Shown here piece after piece: positions 41,313 through 48,434 of a DNA stretch of 64,000 nucleotides; position 1 is the stretch's first letter; the number at the start of each line of letters is the position of its first letter. The position numbers were made by a program, and so were the translations under genes. A model generated the notes under the pieces. It was not told the origin of the DNA. It did not search any database and worked only from the letters and a program-made list of their open reading frames with translations. The stretch covers positions 310,001 through 374,000 of the forward strand of contig NZ_JABMJG010000008.1 in NCBI RefSeq assembly GCF_013376045.1, in the 5' to 3' direction. Origin of the DNA: Variovorax sp. SG517 (GTDB lineage: Bacteria; Pseudomonadota; Gammaproteobacteria; Burkholderiales; Burkholderiaceae_C).

Positions 41313-41389
41313 TGGTGCCCCAGGGGAGACTCGAACTCCCAGAATTCCGCTTCTAAGGCGGACACGTCTACCAGTTGCGTCACCGGGGC
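41313..41389 (-). tRNA. tRNA with anticodon TAG (Leu, CUA codon), short variable arm
   Basis: 77 nt with CCA. Acceptor GCCCCGG/CTGGGGC, anticodon stem TCCGC/GCGGA with loop CTTAGAA (TAG), T-arm GGGAGTTCGAGTCTCCC. The D-loop AACTGGTAGACG and A73 are Leu-like, yet the variable region is only ATTCT; bacterial tRNA-Leu normally has a long class II arm. First complete member of the array on the minus strand. Confidence 0.85.
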
Positions 41390-41426
41390 TGAAAAGAAAA
41401 TGTTTGTGGCTGCTGCGAATTTTTAA

Positions 41427-41455
41427 GGAGCACTCACAAGGTTCGAACCTTGCGC
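41427..41455 (-). pseudogene. 3' fragment of a tRNA (T-arm remnant)
   Basis: On the minus strand CAAGGTTCGAACCTTG is a perfect T-arm, followed by TGAGTGCTCC, which looks like a 3' acceptor strand without a full CCA. No matching 5' acceptor strand or anticodon arm was found upstream. It lies 38 nt before the TAG tRNA, where the next array member would be expected, so the array seems to have been cut here. Confidence 0.5.
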
Positions 41456-41496
41456 GGGCAGCACGATCGCTGCTCGTGAACGAATGACATGAAAAC

Positions 41497-41533
41497 GAAG
41501 AGGCCCGGAACCTCGCGGTGTCCGGGCCTCTTC
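41497..41533. terminator. strong hairpin, probable terminator
   Basis: GAAGAGGCCCGGA pairs perfectly with TCCGGGCCTCTTC (13 pairs) around an 11-nt loop. On the minus strand it is followed by GTTTTC, so it most likely ends transcription of the small gene at 41568-41774. It thereby isolates the tRNA array, whose own promoter would have to lie between it and 41389. Confidence 0.75.
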
Positions 41534-41567
41534 TGTTCGAGAGAAAGAGAGCTTGGGAGGTCTGCGC

Positions 41568-41774
41568 CTATGCGCGTCCTCCACCCGGTTGCACCTGATC
41601 CTGGTAATCGCACGGCCACAGGTCGGCCTGCGGGTTGGACATCGGATACGGGAGTTGATTGAGTTGCTGCTGCAGCAGCGGCTGCAGGCCGAGGCCATCG
41701 TGCGAAGCGACGCGCACGAACACGTTGCCGGATGCGGGGCAAGTGCTGTAGATGCGGATCGTTGCGGCGTTCAC
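41568..41774 (-). CDS. small hypothetical protein
   Basis: 68 residues from a GTG at 41774, with AGGA 8 nt upstream, a plausible promoter further up and a strong hairpin after the stop. The product begins MNAATIRIYSTCPASGNVFV and ends with a Gln/Pro/Gly-rich tail (QDQVQPGGGRA). A middle segment is Gln/Leu-rich (LQPLLQQQLNQLP). No family recognised. The combination of ribosome site, promoter and terminator is why I regard it as real. Confidence 0.55.
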   Translation of the reverse strand: MNAATIRIYSTCPASGNVFVRVASHDGLGLQPLLQQQLNQLPYPMSNPQADLWPCDYQDQVQPGGGRA

Positions 41775-41798
41775 GTTGGGTCCTGTTGGCGTTGAGTG

Positions 41799-41850
41799 GG
41801 ATGGACTGTAAATAGTCTTTACACAATCGTCAACTGCCTGGTTAAACTTT
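41799..41850 (-). promoter_or_regulatory. promoter with TGTAAA palindrome
   Basis: On the minus strand TTGACG is followed after 17 nt by TACAGT, an acceptable sigma-70 pair. Between them lies TGTAAA-gacta-TTTACA (41807-41823), a perfect inverted repeat with a 5-nt centre and a likely repressor site for the small gene downstream. The rest of 41851-42041 shows no gene. Confidence 0.5.
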
Positions 41851-42041
41851 TTTCAAGCACTGTTGCAGCAAGCGGCGGACAACGATGCCTTCAATGCGAT
41901 GACGAGTGCCGCGTAGCCCTGCGCACTGTCTGTGGGCTTCAACAGGGCGTCCGCAATCAATGACGGCAGTGCAGGGGTCGTGCGCTCATGGAGTTGAATG
42001 TCAGTCGCAGAACGCGCCGCCATGGCAAGTTCAGAGGTTCA

Positions 42042-42572
42042 TCAAACGATCTCGGCGAACAGGCTCTCAAGCACATTCGCCGGCAAGCCGTCGAGCTGCG
42101 TGGTACAGCCCGGTGAAGGCAGAAAGAAATACGGGTGGGTCACTTCCTGCAGCCCCTGCGCCGCAAGCACGGCCCGGCCCTTGTCGATCGAAGCCCTCGC
42201 CACTTCAGGCAACCTCGCCGAATCGATCGGATGATTGGCATCGCCTCGGTCAACCATGCCCCACTTCCTGTCGAAGCAGTAGACGGCAAACAGTGGCGCC
42301 TTCGACGAGATGTAGAAGCGAACATCGAATTCGAAACGCTTCTTCAACACCGCATCCCGGCCCGACAGCTTGCACGTCAGCGACTGCGCGGGGTTGTAGT
42401 TCATGTCGTCGTCCAGAACGAATGCAATGCCCAAGCCGTTCGACAGCGCAGCACCCAAGCCGGCGACCAACAGCGCGTGCTCATGCACGCAGCCGATGGG
42501 CTGTGCAATCGCGTCCATGATGAACGGTGGAAGCATCGACGGCAGCGTGTTCTTCAAAGAGCTCTTCTCCAT
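42042..42572 (-). CDS. hypothetical protein, second immunity-like gene after Rhs
   Basis: 176 residues from ATG 42572 (MEKSSLKNTLPSMLPPF); an alternative TTG at 42596 would overlap the previous stop. It is soluble and has no signal peptide. It contains HEHALLVAGLGAALSNGLGI (hydrophobic), a DDDMNYNPAQSL segment and WGMVDRGDANHPIDSARLPEVA. I do not recognise a domain. Position at the end of an Rhs operon suggests a second immunity or an orphan immunity gene kept from an earlier toxin tip. Base composition is lower in GC than its neighbours. Confidence 0.7.
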   Translation of the reverse strand: MEKSSLKNTLPSMLPPFIMDAIAQPIGCVHEHALLVAGLGAALSNGLGIAFVLDDDMNYNPAQSLTCKLSGRDAVLKKRFEFDVRFYISSKAPLFAVYCFDRKWGMVDRGDANHPIDSARLPEVARASIDKGRAVLAAQGLQEVTHPYFFLPSPGCTTQLDGLPANVLESLFAEIV

Positions 42573-42592
42573 GGGTGCATCGGGGGCCACGC

Positions 42593-43063
42593 TCAACGCT
42601 GCAGCATCGAGCGGTAATAGTCCGCGAGCGCAATGTATGGAAGCAGAACACCAGCAAGCTTCGTCAGCACCAGCACGTCGCCCTCCCCTTTGCGGAAATG
42701 AGCCGTGACGCCAGATGGAAGCAGAACCACCTGCTCATCGCCCAGGTCGAAGCTTGCCGCACCCTCGACGGCGAACGCGACTTGCGACGGTCCAGCGATG
42801 TCCGCGAAGCCGGGCAAGTCGCAATCGCCGAAAAAGTCGATAGTGTCGTGCGAAAAGCGTCCGTCACTGTCGAAGTGAAGGTTGACGCTCCAGCCGTCGA
42901 AGTCGAAGGTGTAGACGACCCCCGAGCCCGTTCGCCATTGCTCGTCTGCCTCTTGCTCGCAAGCGGCCTCCTGCGGAATGCTCATGCCGGCAGCCAGATG
43001 CACGGCGCCCCGTTCGAGGTAGCGCATCAGGTCGAGTTGCCCCGCAATGGTTTGCTTCAACAT
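42593..43063 (-). CDS. hypothetical protein, candidate immunity for the Rhs toxin tip
   Basis: 156-residue acidic soluble protein. Its ATG at 43063 overlaps the end of the Rhs gene by 7 nt, and GAAAGG lies upstream within the Rhs gene, so the two are translated together. It contains SGVVYTFDFDGWSVNLHFDSDG and DTIDFFGDCDLPGFADIAG (quoted in parts: VVYTFDFDGWSVNLHF, IDFFGDCDLPGF). No known immunity family was recognised. The role is inferred from position: the gene directly after an Rhs toxin tip is usually its immunity. Confidence 0.75.
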   Translation of the reverse strand: MLKQTIAGQLDLMRYLERGAVHLAAGMSIPQEAACEQEADEQWRTGSGVVYTFDFDGWSVNLHFDSDGRFSHDTIDFFGDCDLPGFADIAGPSQVAFAVEGAASFDLGDEQVVLLPSGVTAHFRKGEGDVLVLTKLAGVLLPYIALADYYRSMLQR

Positions 43064-46000
43064 CCGATGCCTTTCTTGAGATTGCGCTCCAGGTGCGCGA
43101 ACTCGGCCCCCTGGCGCGTGAATGCCGACTTTGCCGCGCCCGCGGTGTCCGCCATTTTCTTGGCGTTCGAAGGATTCTGGAGCCAAGAGTTGACGGACTG
43201 CTGGATTTTCGACCACTGCGCCGGGTTCTTTTGCGCAATGGCCCTCGCTCTCGGGTCGGCCGGCACCAGACCGATGCCGCCAGTATGGTCGGGCCGCAAC
43301 CCCACGTGAATGGGTTTGCTGTTGGGAACGCCGACGTTGACGTGAATGCCACGGGTCTGCACGTCAGGAAGTGCGGTGTTCGCTGAGACCGGATAATCTG
43401 GCGACAGCCCGAGCGGATCGATCCAGCCAACGGGATTTGGCGAGTAGCTATGCAGGTTATCGCCACCCGCAAGCCCGATCGGGTCAGGGCTGATGAAGCG
43501 CCCTATATCCGGGTCGTAGAAGCGGAACGTGTTGTAGTGCAAGCCTGTATCGCGGTCCAGGTACTGGCCCTGGAAGCGAAGGTTCTGCGCAATGGCTTCT
43601 GTTGCGCTGTGCGCGCCGGGTGTCGGCCGGCCGTCCAAGGCCGTGACTTCCCATTGCTCGGCAACGGTCGCGCCCCATGTCCTGTAGCTCGCGCGCCAGC
43701 ATAGCTGGCCTTCGTTGGTGCTCAGTTCTTCCGGCAGGCCAGCGGTGTCGTTGTGAAAGTGAAGGACCTGCGCCCCGGCCGATGCCTGGGCGGGCTCAGC
43801 CTTCGCATCCAGCCGCGCCACCGGTACGTAGCTATCTGGCTCGTACACATAGCTCACAACATGCGAGCCCCTGCGCTCCTCGATCAGCCGCATCCCCTCC
43901 CAGATGAACCGCGTACTGCCGAACGCATCGTGCTTGGCCACGCGTCGCCCGATCGCGTCGTAGTCGAAGCGCGTGACCTGCGTGGTGGCTTCGGGCGTGC
44001 CCGGGCGCCGCGTGGTGTGCACGGCCACGAGGCGGCTTTCGTCGTCCCATTCGAAGCGCTGGTCGGTGTGCCTGCCCGACAGCTTGCGCACCAGCCGCCC
44101 GTGGCCGTCGTAGCTGTAGCGCTTGTCCTCGAACACGCGCACGAGGTTGTCGCGCACGTAGCCGGGCGCGGTTGATGCGTCGAGCAGGTTGCCTGCTGGG
44201 TCGTAGGCAAAGCGCTCGCTGTTAGCGGCAGCCGCGCTGCGCACGCTCTCTTCGATGCGGCCGGTGGCGTCGTATCTGTGCCCCGTCGTGCCCTGCAGCG
44301 AATGCCGGCTCTGCCGCAGTTCGCCCACGGGGTCGTAGCTGTATTCCTTCATCAGCCCGTCGAGCAGGCGAGCCCCAGGGGTGCCCGCGGCGTCGATGGC
44401 CTGGCGCCAGCTCGGGTCTTGCGTGGTGAATGCCGCATCCAGCCCGCCGGGCCGGCACCACGACGCGGTTCGCCGGCCCTGTGGGTCCAGCGCAAAGCGC
44501 GTGTGCAGCGCACCCTGGCTTCGCGCCACTTCGCGGTGCAGATCGTCGCGCTCGATGTCGCTGATCAGCTGGTGCACCACGGGCGCGTCGCCATGCTGCC
44601 GCGACAGATTGACCTGGTGCAGATGCCCGGAGCCGTAGTACAGGTAGTTCAATGCGCGCTGCACGCCCGGCTGCGACGCGATGGCGGGAAGCACGGTCTG
44701 CGTGCGGTTGCCGAGTTCGTCGTGCGCGTGGCGCAGGATGTGGGTCTCGCCGGTGAGCTCGTCGATGGCCGTCTCCTCGACGAGCCGCCCGAGCTTGTCG
44801 TAGACGAACACGGTGCGGTGCAGCGCACGCGGCTCGCCGCCCCTACCGGGTTGCGGCGCTTCCAGCTTCGTTGCTTCGGTCAGGCGATCCAGCTGGTCAT
44901 AGCTGTAGCGGTAGCGGTGGCTCCCGGTGCGTTTCTCGACGAGGCGGCCCACGGCGTCGCGCAGCAGTTCGGTGCGCAGGGGTCCGGCCGGCCGATGAGG
45001 CTCGGCGCCGTCATGCAGTGCCAGGTCGTCGTCACCGATGCCCGGTACATGGGTGATGCACACCGGCCAGCCGTTGGCGTCGTATTCCACCTGCACGCGC
45101 GTGCCGCCCACGCGGCGCTCTTCAACCACGCGGTCGGCGGCGTCGCGTACGAACTCGAAATGCAGGCCGTTCTCGTTGACGAGCGCCTGCAGGCGCTGGG
45201 CGCTGTCGTAGTGCCAGGCGATGCGGCGACCCTCGGCGTCCTGCCGCACCAGCGGCTGGCCGCGCAGGCCGAGCGCGAACTGCGTGCTGCGGCTCAGCGC
45301 ATCGGTGGCGGCGACGATGCGGCCGACCGCATCGCGGCGGAACGACTGGTGGCTCTGGTCGGGCTGCGACACCGACAGCAGGCGCCCCATGGCGTCGTGC
45401 GTCAATCGCGTGCGCTGACCCATGGCGTCGGTCACGGTCTGCAGGTGGCACCAGCCGTCGTATGTGTAGCGCGTGGTCTTGCCGGAGCAGTCGATCAGCG
45501 AAAGCAGCTGCGCGCAATCGTTCCACGTCATGCGGTTGGTGCCGCCCTTGCCGTCGGTCACCACGATCGGCAGGCCCCGCCTGTCATAGGCGTACTCGGT
45601 GGTGTGGCCCAGCGGGTCGGTCTCGCGCACCAGGTTGCCCTGGTCGTTGTAGGCGTAGGTCCAGGTGCTGCCGTCCGCGAGGGTCTGGCGCCAGGGCTCG
45701 CCGGATTCGGTCCAGCCGGTGCTCTGCGTGCGGCCCAGCGCATCGGTGCGGCTGGCGATGAAGCCCATGGGGTCGTAGGTGCAGCGCGTGGTGGCACCGC
45801 CGGGCTCGGTGATGGCGACGAGCTGGCGCAGCTCGTTGTATTGCGCATGCCATTGACGACCCGCCGCGTCGATGTAGTCGGTGACCTGATGGTCGGCATT
45901 CCAGTGCCAGGCGTACTCGCGGCCGACCTGATCGACGACCAGTGTTTCGCCCAGTGCGTCATCGGCGGCAGGCGGGATGCGTTGGACGGTGTAGCTCTCG

Positions 46001-47499
46001 CCGTCATTGGTCCAGTGGCGGACCACGTACGCTTCGCCACTTTCGCCACGCCACTCGTAGCGGCACTCCAGCCCTGCCGCGTCGGCATGGAAGTTCATGA
46101 GGCCCTGGGCGTCGTAGCCGAATCGGCGCACCACCACGCCGTTGCGATCGGTCACGTCGAGGAGCCGGCCCTCGGCGTCGTGCCTGTAGGCCACCAGCAG
46201 ACCCGGCAGCTCGCCGGGTGCGCCGGCGGCCAGTCGCACTGCACCCAGCCGGCGCCTCTCGCCCGCGTACTCGAGCGCCAGCAGCCGGCCAGTGCTGTCG
46301 GTCAGCTCGACCAGCCGGCCCAGCGCGTCGTGGCGCAGGTCGATGAAATTGCCGTTGCGGTCTTCCAGCCGCGCGAGCTTCAGCGTCCGGGCGCGCGGCT
46401 CGCCATCGACCGGCGGCTCGAACAGGAAGAACAGCCCGCCCGGCACATGGATGAAGTAGTGGCCGCCTTCGCTGCGGCACAGGTCGAGCCCGTCGCGCAG
46501 GCTGTATTGCCGCGCGCCGGGTTCGATGTCGGGCAGCACCATCGGCCGGCCCTGCTCGTCGATGAGCGTGACGATGGGCTTGCCTTCGTCGTCGCTGCCC
46601 AGCCGCAGTTCCATCGAATAGGGCAGGTTCCAGCCCTGCCCCAACGGGCCGTCGCGGCGCAGGTCGTGGCTGCTGTAGAAGCGCTGCCATGCGATGGGCA
46701 GCGGCCCCGGCAGGCTGAAGTCGAGTTCGCTCTCGCCGCCCAGGAACTTGCCGCCCGTGGCCGCATGCACCGGGTTGCCGAAGGAGCTGACCATGCCGTG
46801 GATGCCCATGCCAAGCCCCACCGCCCCTTCGATCAGGCAAGGCAGCGCGTTCTTGCCCTGCCGTGCAAGCTTGGGCAGGCAGCGCAGGCCGCGGTAGATC
46901 ATGACCACGTTGAAGATGGTCACCAGCACCTTGGAGATGAGCGGCACCTCGTCGGCCACATCGCGCACGCGCGCCGTCGGGCCGCCGATGAAGACCGTGG
47001 GCGCCCCTTCGCAGACCTTCGCGCCGCACTCTGTGTGGTCGTCCTTGCGCGAGGCCACGCCCATGTTGATGAACACGGTCTCCGCGCCCTCGGCAAGAAG
47101 AATCTGCGGCGAGTCGTTCTTGCAACTCACCGTGTCCATGGGAGCATCGGGCGAGGCCCGGGCCGCGCCCAGGGCCTTGCCGCCGATGAACACGTCCGAC
47201 GATCCGCTGGTGATGATCCCGGTCACGGTGAGCGTCTCGGGCACCAGCGCATCGGCGATCGACTCGCCCAGGCTCGCGCCGACGTAGCCGCCGGCCATGC
47301 GCGCGCCCACGACCACCGCGCCCGCCACCAGCGGCCCGGCAAGCCCGCCGGTGCCGACTACCGCGGCCGCCGCCACGCCCACCGCGAAGCCCACGGCGAT
47401 GCCGCCGATCAGCCCGCCCGCGAACTTGGCCCAGAAGCGCGCGTGCGCGTTGGTGTGGGCAATGGGGTCGTGCAGGCGTGCAGCTGGTTGGCCGGCCAT
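43057..47499 (-). CDS. prePAAR-PAAR-Rhs effector with C-terminal toxin tip
   Basis: 1480-residue T6SS effector. It opens with AARLHDPIAH, an exact match to the prePAAR motif AARxxDxxxH. Two membrane-helix hairpins (about 25-70 and 195-240) flank a PAAR domain (about 80-170), then YD/Rhs repeats form the cocoon from about 280 to 1340. The core ends DPIGLAGGDNLHSYSPNP, then GWIDPLGLS, the usual cleavage boundary. The last 114 residues (1367-1480) are the toxin: it has IHVNVGVPNSKPIHVGLRPD and ends LERNLKKGIGC. I do not recognise its activity. An EagR chaperone gene lies directly upstream and an immunity candidate overlaps downstream. Confidence 0.93.
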   Translation of the reverse strand: MAGQPAARLHDPIAHTNAHARFWAKFAGGLIGGIAVGFAVGVAAAAVVGTGGLAGPLVAGAVVVGARMAGGYVGASLGESIADALVPETLTVTGIITSGSSDVFIGGKALGAARASPDAPMDTVSCKNDSPQILLAEGAETVFINMGVASRKDDHTECGAKVCEGAPTVFIGGPTARVRDVADEVPLISKVLVTIFNVVMIYRGLRCLPKLARQGKNALPCLIEGAVGLGMGIHGMVSSFGNPVHAATGGKFLGGESELDFSLPGPLPIAWQRFYSSHDLRRDGPLGQGWNLPYSMELRLGSDDEGKPIVTLIDEQGRPMVLPDIEPGARQYSLRDGLDLCRSEGGHYFIHVPGGLFFLFEPPVDGEPRARTLKLARLEDRNGNFIDLRHDALGRLVELTDSTGRLLALEYAGERRRLGAVRLAAGAPGELPGLLVAYRHDAEGRLLDVTDRNGVVVRRFGYDAQGLMNFHADAAGLECRYEWRGESGEAYVVRHWTNDGESYTVQRIPPAADDALGETLVVDQVGREYAWHWNADHQVTDYIDAAGRQWHAQYNELRQLVAITEPGGATTRCTYDPMGFIASRTDALGRTQSTGWTESGEPWRQTLADGSTWTYAYNDQGNLVRETDPLGHTTEYAYDRRGLPIVVTDGKGGTNRMTWNDCAQLLSLIDCSGKTTRYTYDGWCHLQTVTDAMGQRTRLTHDAMGRLLSVSQPDQSHQSFRRDAVGRIVAATDALSRSTQFALGLRGQPLVRQDAEGRRIAWHYDSAQRLQALVNENGLHFEFVRDAADRVVEERRVGGTRVQVEYDANGWPVCITHVPGIGDDDLALHDGAEPHRPAGPLRTELLRDAVGRLVEKRTGSHRYRYSYDQLDRLTEATKLEAPQPGRGGEPRALHRTVFVYDKLGRLVEETAIDELTGETHILRHAHDELGNRTQTVLPAIASQPGVQRALNYLYYGSGHLHQVNLSRQHGDAPVVHQLISDIERDDLHREVARSQGALHTRFALDPQGRRTASWCRPGGLDAAFTTQDPSWRQAIDAAGTPGARLLDGLMKEYSYDPVGELRQSRHSLQGTTGHRYDATGRIEESVRSAAAANSERFAYDPAGNLLDASTAPGYVRDNLVRVFEDKRYSYDGHGRLVRKLSGRHTDQRFEWDDESRLVAVHTTRRPGTPEATTQVTRFDYDAIGRRVAKHDAFGSTRFIWEGMRLIEERRGSHVVSYVYEPDSYVPVARLDAKAEPAQASAGAQVLHFHNDTAGLPEELSTNEGQLCWRASYRTWGATVAEQWEVTALDGRPTPGAHSATEAIAQNLRFQGQYLDRDTGLHYNTFRFYDPDIGRFISPDPIGLAGGDNLHSYSPNPVGWIDPLGLSPDYPVSANTALPDVQTRGIHVNVGVPNSKPIHVGLRPDHTGGIGLVPADPRARAIAQKNPAQWSKIQQSVNSWLQNPSNAKKMADTAGAAKSAFTRQGAEFAHLERNLKKGIGC

Positions 47500-47505
47500 G
47501 GCGCC

Positions 47506-47949
47506 TCAGGCCCTCGGCTGGAAACTTTCGAGCACGCGCCGCCACAGCGCGATCGCCTCGGCATCGAAAGGCACGGGGCTGCTGGCCGTGAGGATCAGCA
47601 CGCTCCTGCCGCCAGGGTTCTGCGGCAGCAGGAACACGGCCTGGCGTTGATGCAGCGCCTGGCCGTTCTGCTTGAACTGCGTCACGAGCTCGATGGCATG
47701 CAGGCTCGCGATGGCCGGGCCCACGGCGATGTCGGTGCGCGACACCTCCTTGAGCTGGCTCACCTGGCGCGTCAGGTCGTTCATCTGCCGCGCGACGAAC
47801 TGCGGCAGGGTTTCCTGCGCCCGCAGCGCGTCGCGGCTCACGATGAGCGTGGTGCCCGAGCCGTCGGGCATCGCGAGGATGTTCATCGAGCGGTCGATGC
47901 GGCCGTCTTCGGGGATGTCGAACTGGCCTTCCTGGATGTGGTACTTCAT
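47506..47949 (-). CDS. DUF1795 (EagR-type) chaperone
   Basis: 147-residue DcrB/DUF1795 protein. Family members (EagR) bind the transmembrane segments of prePAAR effectors and keep them soluble before loading onto VgrG. Motifs include MKYHIQEGQFDIPEDGRID, LIVSRDALRAQETLPQFVARQM and FKQNGQALHQRQAVFLLP. No signal peptide, as needed for a cytosolic chaperone. It sits 6 nt before the Rhs gene, the standard effector-chaperone pairing. Confidence 0.9.
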   Translation of the reverse strand: MKYHIQEGQFDIPEDGRIDRSMNILAMPDGSGTTLIVSRDALRAQETLPQFVARQMNDLTRQVSQLKEVSRTDIAVGPAIASLHAIELVTQFKQNGQALHQRQAVFLLPQNPGGRSVLILTASSPVPFDAEAIALWRRVLESFQPRA

Positions 47950-47984
47950 CGGGCTGCTTTCTTGCAGTGTTCCATGCGGGTGTT

Positions 47985-48431
47985 CTATGCGGGATCGAAG
48001 GCCACGAAAGCCAGGCAGTCCGGGTTGCGCTCGGTGAAGCCGAAAGACAGCCGGCCCCAGTCGGGCGTTGCCGTGAAAGTGGTCGCCTCGTCGAGCGAAC
48101 GGCCGCGCGGCACGTCGGTGATTTCGAGCGCGGCGTAGTGCTGGCGCACTTCGGCCAGCGGCACGCAGCGCCCTTTCAGCTCCAGCACCAGAAAGCCCTG
48201 GCTTGCGTCTTCACGCTTGATGCGCAGGTCGATGCGCGCCAGCTCGGCGCCATCCGCAAGGTGCACCGGCGTGCCTTCGAAGAACTGGAACACGTTGCCG
48301 CCAGCGGCATGCGTGTCGGCCAGGGTGGTCGACAACGTGCGGCCCACGTTCTGCGTGGAGAACGGCAACTGCGCAGCAAGCGTCCCGATGGCCTGCCAGA
48401 GCGTGAGGGTCGTCGTAGCTTGTTGATTCAT
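47985..48431 (-). CDS. candidate immunity protein for the VgrG metallopeptidase
   Basis: 148-residue soluble protein starting 3 nt after the VgrG stop. It contains TLTLWQAIGTLAAQLPFS, GNVFQFFEGTPVHLADGAEL and RLSFGFTERNPDCLAF. No family was recognised. The immediate position after a VgrG with a toxic C-terminal domain, before the chaperone and Rhs genes, is why I call it immunity; this is inference. No signal peptide, which suggests that the peptidase acts in the cytoplasm of target cells. Confidence 0.7.
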   Translation of the reverse strand: MNQQATTTLTLWQAIGTLAAQLPFSTQNVGRTLSTTLADTHAAGGNVFQFFEGTPVHLADGAELARIDLRIKREDASQGFLVLELKGRCVPLAEVRQHYAALEITDVPRGRSLDEATTFTATPDWGRLSFGFTERNPDCLAFVAFDPA

Positions 48432-48434
48432 GGT

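Noticed and set aside
41313..41389. Amber-suppressor tRNA
   Set aside because: The anticodon written as DNA is TAG, which reads CUA (Leu). A suppressor of UAG would need CTA.
38227..42040. Attachment-site duplication of the tRNA-Thr 3' end
   Set aside because: I searched by eye for a second copy of the GTTCGATTCATC or TCTCCGGCACCA words downstream and found none; no integrase gene was seen.
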